Below are positions 8,047 to 15,810 of a stretch of DNA of 43,716 nt, in pieces. The DNA comes from Alphaproteobacteria bacterium. Its GTDB lineage: Bacteria; Pseudomonadota; Alphaproteobacteria; Bin95. The translations under genes and the position numbers were made by a program. Position 1 is the first letter of the stretch. Each line of letters opens with the position of its first letter. The DNA lies in the NCBI GenBank assembly GCA_022826185.1, contig JAJDVH010000027.1, forward strand, positions 1 to 43,716, read 5' to 3'. Under the pieces are notes generated by a model that saw only the letters and a program-made list of their open reading frames with translations, ran no database searches and had not been told where the DNA came from.

Positions 8047-8973
8047 TTGACAGCTGGCGAGGAAATCAGGGTTTTCGAAGCCGTTGCGCCGCCGGATGCC
8101 GACGGCGAGCGGCTCGACCGCGTGCTGGCCCGCGAAATACCGGCGCTTTCGCGTTCCCGCATCCAGGCGCTTGTCGCAGAAGGGCGGGTGACGCCGTCGG
8201 GGCGCAAGGCCGTCGCCGGACAGCTGTACCGCGTGAGCGTTCCGCCGGCGCGGCCGGCCGAGCCCGCGGCCGAGGCGATCCCGCTTGCGGTCGTTCATGA
8301 GGACGAGCACCTGATCGTCGTGGACAAGCCGGCGGGCATGGTGGTGCATCCTGCGCCGGGCCACCCTGGCGGCACGCTGGTGAATGCGCTGCTCGACCAT
8401 TGCGGCCGAAGCCTGACCGGGGTCGGCGGCGTTGCGCGTCCGGGCATCGTCCACCGGCTCGACAAGGACACGTCCGGCCTGATCGTGGCCGCAAAGACGG
8501 AAACGGCCCATGCAGGGCTTCGCGCGCTGTTCGAGACGCACGACATCGACCGCGGCTATCTGGCGCTGGTGCAGGGCCTGCCGTGGCCCGGCACCGGGCG
8601 GGTCGAGGCGCCCATCGGCCGCGACCCGCGCCATCGCAAGCGCATGGCTGTCGTCGAGCGCGGGCGACCGGCCGTCACGCATTACCGGGTGGAGGCCGCA
8701 TTCGGCACGCGCGCGTCCAGCGTCGCCTGCCGGCTGGAGACCGGGCGGACGCACCAGGTCCGGGTCCATCTGGCCCATATCGGCCACGGGGTGATCGGGG
8801 ACCCGCTCTATGGCGGGCGGCGGCGCGGAATGCCCGCCTTTCCACGCCAGGCGCTTCACGCCGCACGGCTCGGTTTCCGCCATCCCGCAACCGGCGCGGA
8901 CATGCAGTTCGAAAGTCCGCCGCCGGCGGACTTCCATGAACTCGCGGTAATGTTGGAAGACTTGAATTTCTAG
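8047..8973 (+). CDS. rluD: RluA/RluD family 23S rRNA pseudouridine synthase
   Basis: A 308-residue pseudouridine synthase with an N-terminal S4 RNA-binding domain (about 20-65) and the RluA catalytic domain. The catalytic Asp139 is in HRLDKDTSGL, followed by RGYLALVQG, GRTHQVRVHLAHIGHGVIGDPLYGG in two adjoining blocks, and a C-terminal HAARLGFRHP. Enzymes of this kind convert U to pseudouridine in helix 69 of 23S rRNA and help ribosome assembly. Translation probably starts at TTG 8047, since the S4 region then has normal length and GGGGACGG precedes it; no ATG suits. Placement immediately before rpoH is a conserved alphaproteobacterial arrangement. RluC-like specificity cannot be excluded. 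Confidence 0.9.
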   Translation: MTAGEEIRVFEAVAPPDADGERLDRVLAREIPALSRSRIQALVAEGRVTPSGRKAVAGQLYRVSVPPARPAEPAAEAIPLAVVHEDEHLIVVDKPAGMVVHPAPGHPGGTLVNALLDHCGRSLTGVGGVARPGIVHRLDKDTSGLIVAAKTETAHAGLRALFETHDIDRGYLALVQGLPWPGTGRVEAPIGRDPRHRKRMAVVERGRPAVTHYRVEAAFGTRASSVACRLETGRTHQVRVHLAHIGHGVIGDPLYGGRRRGMPAFPRQALHAARLGFRHPATGADMQFESPPPADFHELAVMLEDLNF

Positions 8974-8986
8974 CCGTTATCTCTAT
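8961..8986 (+). promoter_or_regulatory. Candidate sigma-32 promoter of rpoH
   Basis: CTTG at 8961-8964 and TCTAT at 8982-8986 are 17 bases apart. This resembles the alphaproteobacterial heat-shock promoter pattern (CTTG, 17-18 bases, CYTAT). It overlaps the last codons of the pseudouridine synthase gene and would start transcription roughly 20 nt before the rpoH ATG. Autoregulation of rpoH by its own sigma factor is known in several alphaproteobacteria. The call rests on pattern only. Confidence 0.4.
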
Positions 8987-9015
8987 GTCTCAAGGGATTG
9001 GAGAGGGTCCAGACC

Positions 9016-9960
9016 ATGGCCGAAAATATCGTTGCCGGCCGCAATATCCCGGCGCTTGGCGGGGAGAACAATCTTTCCCGCTACCTGCATGAAATCCGCC
9101 AGTTCCCGATGCTGGAACAGGACGAGGAATACATGCTGGCGAAGCGCTGGGTCGAGCACCAGGATGTGGACGCGGCGCACCGCCTGGTGACCAGCCACCT
9201 GCGCCTGGTCGCCCGCATCGCCATGGGCTATCGCGGCTACGGCCTGCCGGTGAACGAACTGATCTCCGAAGGCAATGTCGGCATGATGCAGGCGGTCAAG
9301 CGCTTCGACCCGGAAAAGGGCTTCCGGCTCGCCACCTATGCGATGTGGTGGATCCGGGCCTCGATCCAGGAATACATCCTGCATTCCTGGTCGCTGGTGA
9401 AGATCGGCACGACGGCGGCGCAGAAGAAGCTGTTCTTCAACCTGCGCCGCATGAAGCACAGGATTCAGGCTATCGAGGACGGCGACCTGTCGCCCGAGCA
9501 TGTCACGAAGATCGCCGACGAGCTCAGGGTGTCCGAGGATGAGGTCGTGCAGATGAACCGCCGGCTCGCCGCGCCGGACCGCTCGCTGAACGCGCCGATG
9601 CGCATCGAGGGCGAGGGCGAGTGGCAGGACTGGCTTGCCGACGAGAGCGAGAGCCAGGAGACGCTTTACGGCGAACACGAGGAGCTGGAGCGGCGGCGAG
9701 CGATGCTCGCCGGCGCGATGGGCGTGCTGAACGACCGTGAGCGGCGCATCCTGCACGAACGCCGTCTGCGGGAAGACCCGGCGACGCTGGAGGACCTGAG
9801 CCAGGAATTCGGCGTGAGCCGCGAGCGCATCCGTCAGATCGAGGTGCGCGCCTTCGAGAAGCTGCAGCGCGCTGTCCGCGAGGCCGTGGTCAAGGAGCGC
9901 ATGGAAGCCGATCGCGCAGTCGCCTCCGGAGCGGAAACCGCTGCCGCGGCTGCGCCGTAA
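9016..9960 (+). CDS. rpoH: RNA polymerase heat-shock sigma factor RpoH (sigma-32)
   Basis: A 314-residue group 3 sigma factor. Region 2 carries HLRLVARIAMGYRGYGLP, NVGMMQAVKRFDPEKGFRLA and YAMWWIRASIQEYIL (about 60-121). The diagnostic RpoH box QKKLFFNLRR lies at 136-145. Region 4 has the helix-turn-helix TLEDLSQEFGVSRERIRQIE. It directs transcription of chaperone and protease genes. The ATG at 9016 is preceded by GAGAGG at good distance; the in-frame TTG at 8998 is less likely. The C-terminus ends in an Ala-rich stretch. Only 42 bp separate it from the upstream gene, but a sigma-32-like promoter is visible there. An A-rich anti-Shine-Dalgarno thermosensor was not looked for structurally. Confidence 0.96.
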   Translation: MAENIVAGRNIPALGGENNLSRYLHEIRQFPMLEQDEEYMLAKRWVEHQDVDAAHRLVTSHLRLVARIAMGYRGYGLPVNELISEGNVGMMQAVKRFDPEKGFRLATYAMWWIRASIQEYILHSWSLVKIGTTAAQKKLFFNLRRMKHRIQAIEDGDLSPEHVTKIADELRVSEDEVVQMNRRLAAPDRSLNAPMRIEGEGEWQDWLADESESQETLYGEHEELERRRAMLAGAMGVLNDRERRILHERRLREDPATLEDLSQEFGVSRERIRQIEVRAFEKLQRAVREAVVKERMEADRAVASGAETAAAAAP

Positions 9961-9975
9961 CCAAAGGCTCGCGCT

Positions 9976-10614
9976 TCACTCCGCCTTTGAAAACTCTCCG
10001 GTGGCCGGGTCCATCACCCACAGAGTCCCGTCGGCGATGTCGAACCAGGCTCCGTGCAGGCTGAGGCCGCTGCGGCTTTCCAGACCCGACACCCAGGGAA
10101 ATGTCCTGAGATTCGCGACGGAACGGCGGATCGAGGCCCGTTCGAGCGCAGTCTGCCGCTCCGCATCGCTCAGTCCCCCGCGCCCCGCCATCTCCTCGGC
10201 GGCGGGGCGGAGCGGATCCATCCACTTGCCGATGAAGTCGTCCGGGGAAAGCGGCTCCTCCGGCCGGTGGAGCGCCGCACGGATGCCGCCGCAGCGGCTG
10301 TGGCCGAGCACGACGATATGCCGGACCTTCAGGCCCTGCACCGCGAATTCGAGCGCGGCCGAAGTCGAGCGGCAGGCTTGGTCCGGCTCGCAGGGCGGCA
10401 CGAGATTGGCGACATTGCGGACAGTGAAGATCTCGCCCGGCGCGGCATTGAAGATCGTCTCCGGCGCCGCCCGCGAGTCGCAACAGGCGATGACCATGAC
10501 CTCCGGCGCCTGCCCCTGTTCGGCAAGCCGGCGGTAGCGGTCCTGCTCCCGCGCATACCGGTCGTTCCTGAAGCAGCGGTAGCCCTCAAGGAGCGGTTCC
10601 GGGAAACCGGTCAT
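9976..10614 (-). CDS. Beta-class carbonic anhydrase
   Basis: This 212-residue beta-carbonic anhydrase interconverts CO2 and bicarbonate. Zinc ligands are Cys44 (in ACCDSR, with the Asp46-Arg48 dyad), His105 and Cys108 (in GHSRCGG). Further family marks are FTVRNVANLVPP, SAALEFAV, and a C-terminal LHGAWFDIADGTLWVMDP. The ATG at 10614 gives the standard length; an upstream in-frame extension has no family resemblance. It is convergent with rpoH across 15 bp and divergent from the DJ-1/PfpI gene. No signal peptide, so cytoplasmic. Likely a housekeeping supplier of bicarbonate for carboxylases. Confidence 0.93.
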   Translation of the reverse strand: MTGFPEPLLEGYRCFRNDRYAREQDRYRRLAEQGQAPEVMVIACCDSRAAPETIFNAAPGEIFTVRNVANLVPPCEPDQACRSTSAALEFAVQGLKVRHIVVLGHSRCGGIRAALHRPEEPLSPDDFIGKWMDPLRPAAEEMAGRGGLSDAERQTALERASIRRSVANLRTFPWVSGLESRSGLSLHGAWFDIADGTLWVMDPATGEFSKAE

Positions 10615-10738
10615 CGGCGGATAACCTTCCTGGGCGGCGGTTCGTTCGCCGGGCGACGCCCGGCCCGGCTTGAAGCGGATGAAGGGCGCTCCATATCGTC
10701 TGCGAGCGATACTGACAACCGATGGACCCGGAACCGTC

Positions 10739-11428
10739 ATGCCATTCCAGATCGGCCTTCTTCTTTTCCCCAACCTCACCCAGCTCGACATGACGGGCCC
10801 GTACGAGGTGTTCATCAAGTTCCCGGAGTCCCGGGTCCATCTCGTCTGGAAGACCCTCGAGCCGGTCACCGCCGCCGGCGGCATGCAGCTGCTGCCGAGC
10901 GCGACATTCGCCGATTGCCCGCAGCTCGACCTCGTCTGCGTGCCGGGCGGCGCGGGCATGAACGCGCTCATCAACGACGAGGAGACGCTCGACTTCCTGC
11001 GCCGCCAGGCGCCGGGCGCGCGCTATGTCACGTCCGTATGTACGGGATCGCTGGTGCTGGGCGCGGCGGGGTTGCTGCGCGGCAGGCGGGCGACGACGCA
11101 CTGGATGTCGCTCCCGATGCTGGCCGCCTTCGGCTGCGAGCCGGTGGCCGAGCGCGTGGTCGTCGATGGCAATATCATCACCGGCGGCGGCGTTACGGCG
11201 GGGATCGACTTCGCCTTGACGGTTGCAGGCGAGATGCTGGGGGCCGAAGCCGCCGAGCGGATTCAACTCGGCATGGAATACGACCCCCATCCCCCGTTCG
11301 ATGCAGGCAGTCCGGACCGGGCCGCTGCATCCGTTGTCCAGGCCGTGTGCGCAGCGGCCGCCGCGCGGCAGATCGAGCGCGAAACCGAAATCGAGCGCGC
11401 GGCAGCGCGGTTTGCTTCATGCTGGTGA
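10739..11428 (+). CDS. DJ-1/PfpI family protein, isonitrile hydratase-like
   Basis: A 229-residue DJ-1/PfpI-fold protein. The nucleophile elbow is SVCTGSLVLGAAGLLRGR, with the conserved Cys followed by TGS, and the acidic partner is in DMTGPYEVF. PGGAGMNALI and ATTHW complete the pattern. The layout (MPFQIGLLLFPNLTQLDMTG at the start, PPFDAGSPD near the end) is that of isonitrile hydratase-like members, which add water to isonitriles to give N-formamides. Many relatives are uncharacterised, so the reaction is inferred. ATG 10739 is chosen because the family begins right there. It is the last gene of normal base composition before the AT-rich island. Confidence 0.85.
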   Translation: MPFQIGLLLFPNLTQLDMTGPYEVFIKFPESRVHLVWKTLEPVTAAGGMQLLPSATFADCPQLDLVCVPGGAGMNALINDEETLDFLRRQAPGARYVTSVCTGSLVLGAAGLLRGRRATTHWMSLPMLAAFGCEPVAERVVVDGNIITGGGVTAGIDFALTVAGEMLGAEAAERIQLGMEYDPHPPFDAGSPDRAAASVVQAVCAAAAARQIERETEIERAAARFASCW

Positions 11429-11488
11429 CAAGATCCGACCTACTACAACCTTTAGTTCCTCTCCCTTCTCAATGATGTTGTGGTATTC

Positions 11489-11923
11489 TCATGTTCCGTC
11501 AACAATTTCTACACCATTTAGTAAACAAACTTCAGCAAAATCTTTTCTATTGAAACTCAAAATCGCTCTCAAAGATGCACTCTTATCCTCAATTATACTG
11601 CAAAGAATAGAGTCAACCAAGCTAATTTTCTTTCCGAGCCTAACTCCCTGTATCACTGCGTCATAGGACTTTTTCCTATAACGCGTATCGTCAAGAAATA
11701 CCGATTGGCATGACTGAATACAATTATGAAAACGTTCCAATTTTTCAGATCTTCGAGTAAGTCGAGTGTTTATTGTTTCATACAAGACAGGCCAAGGAAC
11801 AATTATCGGGAAAATATCCAACAAGCCCGACAATTCTTGAGCCAATTTATGATACTGATCTCGCTCGTCAAACAGCGCAATGAAGAAACCAGTATCAATC
11901 AATAAATGATCGCCGGCACTCAT
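11489..11923 (-). CDS. PIN domain toxin-like protein
   Basis: This 144-residue PIN-domain protein keeps the acidic residues: Asp in LLIDTGFFIALFDERD, Glu in VLYETINTRL, Asp in SLVDSILCSI and Asp in FNRKDF. It should be a metal-dependent ribonuclease toxin. Its ATG at 11923 overlaps the stop of the upstream 108-residue partner by four bases, the coupling expected of toxin-antitoxin operons. The gene is far more AT-rich than the flanking chromosome and uses many A/T-ending codons, which signals horizontal origin. It differs clearly from the PIN toxin at 2582, so the two are unlikely to share an antitoxin. Confidence 0.8.
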   Translation of the reverse strand: MSAGDHLLIDTGFFIALFDERDQYHKLAQELSGLLDIFPIIVPWPVLYETINTRLTRRSEKLERFHNCIQSCQSVFLDDTRYRKKSYDAVIQGVRLGKKISLVDSILCSIIEDKSASLRAILSFNRKDFAEVCLLNGVEIVDGT

Positions 11924-12246
11924 CGACTTTCGTCATAATCATCTTCTGCTATACTTTCATACCCAATCCAAGGGGCTGACTTTCTCTTTCCGATCAAGTA
12001 TAGCCCCCTTATTTTTTCGGAAGATCTGAAAACAACATAGATACGGGAGCGATGAGTTAATTTGACTACCTCCTCAATGTCTTCCTTCAATGATGCAAGT
12101 AACTCATCCTCTTCCTCATGCTCGAAGTTCAAAAATGCCATGCTCGAACCGCATTCCTTCGCCCCTTGGTCAGCAAGCCAAGTATACAAGCCTTCGTAAT
12201 CGCCATTCACGCCAAGGTCGTACGACAGCCAGATCGCACTAATCAT
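11920..12246 (-). CDS. Unknown small acidic protein, candidate antitoxin of PIN toxin
   Basis: A 108-residue protein of a conserved hypothetical family with the opening MISAIWLSYDLGVNGDYEGL, then YTWLADQGAKECG, RSRIYVVFRSSEKIRG, RKSAPWIGY and a very acidic tail (SIAEDDYDESR). It contains none of the usual antitoxin DNA-binding folds (ribbon-helix-helix, AbrB, Phd, Xre) that I can see. The start at 12246 has an excellent GGGAGGAAA ribosome-binding site; a longer frame to 12303 lacks one. It overlaps the PIN toxin gene by 4 nt and precedes it, the order typical of an antitoxin. Composition is AT-rich like the toxin. The antitoxin role is inference from operon position alone. Confidence 0.7.
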   Translation of the reverse strand: MISAIWLSYDLGVNGDYEGLYTWLADQGAKECGSSMAFLNFEHEEEDELLASLKEDIEEVVKLTHRSRIYVVFRSSEKIRGLYLIGKRKSAPWIGYESIAEDDYDESR

Positions 12247-12386
12247 GATTTCCTCCCGTGACTGCTGCTGAAGTCTCCCACGGTTCGCAGTGGTTGACGC
12301 CACTTGGAATCAAGCCCAAGGGCTGTAACCATAGAATTACAATCATGATCCACGCCTCTGCGCTAGCCGTTTCCCCAGTTTCTAAA

Positions 12387-12953
12387 TCACTTTAAGGGAG
12401 CTTGCCCAGTTATTCGAGTAATCACTTCTACTGCATCGGATAATAATCCGCCCCATTCAGTTAGCCATTCTGGAATTGCATCAGGTGAGACATGGAGCCA
12501 TGCCGTATCGCTACCAGAGCGCCCACCATGTTGCGAAGAAATAACTCCCGCCGACCATTGGCGCAAGATCAAATTCTTTGGCAGAACCCAGCAATGAGCA
12601 TCGAATGGGCTAAGCCCTAAACATACCGCAAATTCATAGTTTTGGTCACGCAGTTGTTGAAACCTATACGATCCACCTTTCCACAATGTACTCATCTTTA
12701 TTTCAGCTCTCTGGCCTGCGATGATTCTGTCAGCCTCAGTGTCTGGAGACCGAACCACATCAAACCCCTTTGTAGCCAAGTATCCTGAGGTTAATTTTTC
12801 TCCGATAGTGCCTGCTTGTCTAGACGGTCTGGTCTTTATCCATGCGAAGGGGCTGTCGTTCCAAGCAGCATCGTCGGCGCTTTGATAGTCAGTTTGGAGG
12901 GTCCGGGAATAGGAAGCCAGTATTTCCACTTCCGGATCTTTGATTCGAGGCAT
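12387..12953 (-). CDS. Putative type II restriction endonuclease
   Basis: This 188-residue protein looks like a PD-(D/E)XK nuclease: GEKLTSGYLATKGFDVV (helix and strand), SPDTEADRII, then AEIKMSTLW with the E-x-K pair, followed by FQQLRDQNYEFAVCLGLSP and CWVLPKNLIL, typical of restriction-enzyme cores. It starts (ATG 12953, with GGTGGAGA upstream) inside the last 65 bases of the DNA methyltransferase gene in another frame, so the two are translationally linked as a restriction-modification system. The gene is AT-rich compared with the methyltransferase, suggesting different origins for the two halves or a recently acquired nuclease. Recognition sequence unknown. Little outside the core is recognisable, so identification leans on context. 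Confidence 0.68.
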   Translation of the reverse strand: MPRIKDPEVEILASYSRTLQTDYQSADDAAWNDSPFAWIKTRPSRQAGTIGEKLTSGYLATKGFDVVRSPDTEADRIIAGQRAEIKMSTLWKGGSYRFQQLRDQNYEFAVCLGLSPFDAHCWVLPKNLILRQWSAGVISSQHGGRSGSDTAWLHVSPDAIPEWLTEWGGLLSDAVEVITRITGQAPLK

Positions 12954-13827
12954 TCCGAGAAGTCTCCACCTGAGGGGGAGGAACAGGACAGCCGGCTTCA
13001 TAGAAGATGGGGCTAGCGTTGACAAGGCGGTGGGCCATAACGCGGACGGCTTCCGGGTTGATGTCCATCAGCACGGCATGCCGGCCGTTGCGGACCGCTG
13101 CTTCGCCCGTCGTGCCGCTGCCGGCGAAGAAGTCGAGCACGCGGTCTCCCGGGTTGGAATGCACACGCACAATCCGGTTGAGAATCGCGACGGGCTTCTG
13201 CGTGGGGTAGCCGGTCTTCTCCCTGCCGTTCGGGCTGACAATCGTCTGCCACCATACGTCGGTGGGCGTCTTGCCGCGCGCGGCCTTCACCGGCCCGACA
13301 AGGCCCGGCGCCATGTAGGGGATGCGGTCAATGTCATCGTAGCGGTAGGTGTAGTTGTCCGGGTCCTTCGCATACCAGAGGATGTTGTCGTGCTTGGCGG
13401 ACCAGCGCCGCTTCGAGCGCGCGCCGTAGTCATAGGCCCAGACGATCTCGTTGATGAAGCACTCGCGCCCGAAGATTTCGTCCAGCAGCACCTTGCAGTA
13501 ATGCGATTCCCGATAGTCGATATGGAGGAAGAAGGAACCCTCCGGCGCGAGCAGCCGGTGCGCCTCCCTCAGACGCGGCTCGATGAACGCCATGAAATCG
13601 TCGAACACGTCGTTCCATGAGGAGGCGCCGAGGCGGACCGTGCGGTAGCGCTTGCCCTGGAAACCAGTGCGGTCGCCCTCGTCGTCGCGGATCGTGCGGA
13701 GCCGCGTGCGGGCCTGCGCCTTGCCGGTGTTGAAGGGCGGGTCGATATAGATGAGGTCGAAGCTGCCGTCCTCGAAGCGGGAGAGCGCCTCCAGATTGTC
13801 GCCCAGGTGGATTTCGAGTTTAGCCAT
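12889..13827 (-). CDS. Site-specific DNA methyltransferase (beta class, N6-adenine/N4-cytosine)
   Basis: A 312-residue amino-methyltransferase with motif IV DPPFNTG near residues 29-35, before motif I DFFAGSGTTGEAA near 235, an order that places it in the beta class. HIDYRESHYCKVLLDEIFG, NEIVWAYDYG, TGYPTQKP and MDINPEAVR are other family blocks. It methylates adenine N6 or cytosine N4 using S-adenosylmethionine. The C-terminal 65 bases overlap the downstream nuclease gene, and the extension (about 290-312) looks poorly conserved. The start lies 9 bp after the VOC gene stop (AGGAT as ribosome site), so it may ride on that transcript. Base composition is closer to the chromosome than the nuclease. 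Confidence 0.9.
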   Translation of the reverse strand: MAKLEIHLGDNLEALSRFEDGSFDLIYIDPPFNTGKAQARTRLRTIRDDEGDRTGFQGKRYRTVRLGASSWNDVFDDFMAFIEPRLREAHRLLAPEGSFFLHIDYRESHYCKVLLDEIFGRECFINEIVWAYDYGARSKRRWSAKHDNILWYAKDPDNYTYRYDDIDRIPYMAPGLVGPVKAARGKTPTDVWWQTIVSPNGREKTGYPTQKPVAILNRIVRVHSNPGDRVLDFFAGSGTTGEAAVRNGRHAVLMDINPEAVRVMAHRLVNASPIFYEAGCPVPPPQVETSRNASNQRSGSGNTGFLFPDPPN

Positions 13828-13836
13828 TTAGATATC

Positions 13837-14712
13837 CTACTCGCGGATCCAGCCGGGACCCCAGAGATTGAGCGTGCGTTCCTCCGCCGGCCAGAGGCGG
13901 GGCGCCATGTCGCGCGGCATATGCTCGATCTCCGCCGAGAGCTCGACCGGGTCGCCGTGCGGGTCCTGGATCATGAAGAACAAATTGTTGCCGGGGCCGT
14001 GGCGGCCGGGGCCCCACCAGATCTTCACCTCATTGTTGGCCAGATGGTCGGCCCAGTCGCGGATATCGGTCCAGCCTCCGGTCTCGTAGGCGTGGTGGTC
14101 GGCCTTGCTTTCCGAGGCGGCGAAGACGGCGAAACTGTGGTGCTCCTCGTCCGAGCGGTAGAACGCCACCCGGCGCGACGAAGGGTCGTCCATGTCCGCC
14201 AGCACATAGTCGGAGGGGGCGAAGCCCAGGACATCCTCGTACCAGCGCATCATGCCGTCGAGATTCCGGCTTGCCACCACCACATGCTGCAGGCGCGCGG
14301 TGAAGCTGCGCCCCGGCACGCCGTTGACCGTCCGGATTGCGGGCAGGTCCGCGCGCGGCAGGCCGAAGACCGAGAGCCAGCCGTCCGGGTCGCGCACCGC
14401 CACCGCATCCGGATCGAACACCGCGGACGGCGACGGCTCCATGTTGATGCCCTGTCCGGCGATGAAGGCGCGCACCGCATCGAGCTGCGTCCGGTCCCGG
14501 AGCCGGAATCCGTGATAGGGCCGCCCGCCCGGCTCGCCTTCGCCCACCACCAGGCGGCGCCCCGGTCCCTGCAGCAGCCGGCTGCCGTCCGGCAGGTCGA
14601 AACTGTCGAAGCCGAGAAGGCCCGCATAAAAGTCGGCGAGCCGGCCCGGGTCGTTGCTGTCGAGGCGCAGATGGTCCAGCGGCGCGGGCCAGATCGGCGA
14701 CTCTGCAGGCAT
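13837..14712 (-). CDS. VOC family protein, extradiol dioxygenase-like
   Basis: This 291-residue protein has two vicinal-oxygen-chelate modules. The N-terminal one (LDHLRLDSNDPGRLADFYAG) looks structural. The C-terminal one carries candidate Fe(II) ligands His in LQHVVVASRNL, His in EEHHSFAVF and Glu in DPVELSAE, matching type I extradiol ring-cleavage dioxygenases such as catechol 2,3-dioxygenase. The metal-binding pattern looks intact, so it is probably catalytic, cleaving an aromatic diol. The ATG at 14712 is preceded by GGGAGG. It is divergent from the isopenicillin-N-synthase-like gene across 84 bp, and the restriction-modification genes follow it closely. Glyoxalase or bleomycin-resistance-like functions share the fold. 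Confidence 0.82.
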   Translation of the reverse strand: MPAESPIWPAPLDHLRLDSNDPGRLADFYAGLLGFDSFDLPDGSRLLQGPGRRLVVGEGEPGGRPYHGFRLRDRTQLDAVRAFIAGQGINMEPSPSAVFDPDAVAVRDPDGWLSVFGLPRADLPAIRTVNGVPGRSFTARLQHVVVASRNLDGMMRWYEDVLGFAPSDYVLADMDDPSSRRVAFYRSDEEHHSFAVFAASESKADHHAYETGGWTDIRDWADHLANNEVKIWWGPGRHGPGNNLFFMIQDPHGDPVELSAEIEHMPRDMAPRLWPAEERTLNLWGPGWIRE

Positions 14713-14796
14713 CGGCTGCCTCCCTTTCTTGCCATCGGGCGCCGGGAGGGGGAATATGGCGCCGGTTTCGCTGACAGTCCGGGAGCATAGGCGAAG

Positions 14797-15780
14797 ATGA
14801 GCGCTGCACCTATTCCGATTATCGATATCGGTCCCGTTCTGCGGGGCGAGCCGGGCGGGCCGGAGCGGGCGGCTGCCGAGCTCTCCGACGCCTGCCGCAA
14901 TGTCGGCTTCTATTACCTGAAGGGACACGGGGTGCCCCGGGCCCTTGTCGATGCGGTCTTCGCAGAGGCGCGGCGTTTCCACGCCCAGCCGCTCGAAGCC
15001 AAGCTCGACCTGAGAGCGGGCGCCAACAATGTCGGCTACATGCCCTATGGCGGCAGCGTTTCGCGCGCATCGCGCATCTATCACGGCGACCGGCCGAACC
15101 GGAACGAGGCCTTCTTCCTGAAACGCGACCTGCCGCACGACCATCCGGACGTGCTGGCGGGCAAGCGTTTCCGCCCGCTGAACCAGTGGCCGGAAGAGGC
15201 GGCGCTGCCGGGCTTCCGCTCGACCGTGCTGGCCTATGCGGACGCGATGGAGCGGGTGGCGATGGAGCTCGTGCCGCTCTACGCCCGCGCACTCGACCTC
15301 GCCCCGGACCATTTCGACGAGGCGTTCGACGACCCGCAATTCACGCTGAGGCTGACGCGCTACGCGGCGCATGAGCATTTCGACGAGGACGAGTTCAGCC
15401 TGGCGCCGCACACGGACAGCTCCTTCATGACGCTGCTGGCGACGACCGACGTGCCCGGCCTCTCGATCCGGCTGCCCTCGGGCGAATGGGTGGACGCGCC
15501 CTCGGAGCCGGACTGCTTCATCGTCAATATCGGCGACCTGGGCCACCGCTGGACCAACGGTCGCTTCCTCTCGACGCCCCACCGGGTCCTCAACCGGTCG
15601 GGCCGCGAGCGCTACGCCATCCCGTTCTTTTTCGACTGCAATATCGACTATGAGATGGTCTGCCTGCCGACCTGCTGCGGCCCCGACGATCCTCCAAAAT
15701 TCCCGCCGACCACCTATATGGACTACATGCTCTGGTTCACCGGCGTGAATTACGCCCATGCGCGGGAAAACGCCGCCTGA
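14797..15780 (+). CDS. Isopenicillin N synthase-like 2OG-Fe(II) oxygenase
   Basis: A 327-residue non-haem iron oxygenase of the isopenicillin N synthase/2-oxoglutarate family. Iron ligands are His205 and Asp207 in HTDSSF and His262 in STPHRV, and Arg272 in RERYAIPFF would bind the 2-oxoglutarate carboxylate. The N-terminal part (IPIIDIGPVLRG, NVGFYYLKGHGVP) is the standard DIOX_N region. Such enzymes hydroxylate or desaturate small molecules. Length and catalytic set are complete. It is divergent from the ring-cleavage dioxygenase gene, so the two could serve one aromatic or plant-metabolite pathway, but that is only suggestive. The substrate is unknown. Confidence 0.9.
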   Translation: MSAAPIPIIDIGPVLRGEPGGPERAAAELSDACRNVGFYYLKGHGVPRALVDAVFAEARRFHAQPLEAKLDLRAGANNVGYMPYGGSVSRASRIYHGDRPNRNEAFFLKRDLPHDHPDVLAGKRFRPLNQWPEEAALPGFRSTVLAYADAMERVAMELVPLYARALDLAPDHFDEAFDDPQFTLRLTRYAAHEHFDEDEFSLAPHTDSSFMTLLATTDVPGLSIRLPSGEWVDAPSEPDCFIVNIGDLGHRWTNGRFLSTPHRVLNRSGRERYAIPFFFDCNIDYEMVCLPTCCGPDDPPKFPPTTYMDYMLWFTGVNYAHARENAA

Positions 15781-15810
15781 GCCGGGGCCGCCAGCCCGAA
15801 CGGAGGACAA

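Noticed and set aside
12313-12324. Small palindrome AGCCCAAGGGCT upstream of the PIN toxin operon as operator
   Set aside because: Five base pairs only, single copy, and not placed over recognisable promoter hexamers.
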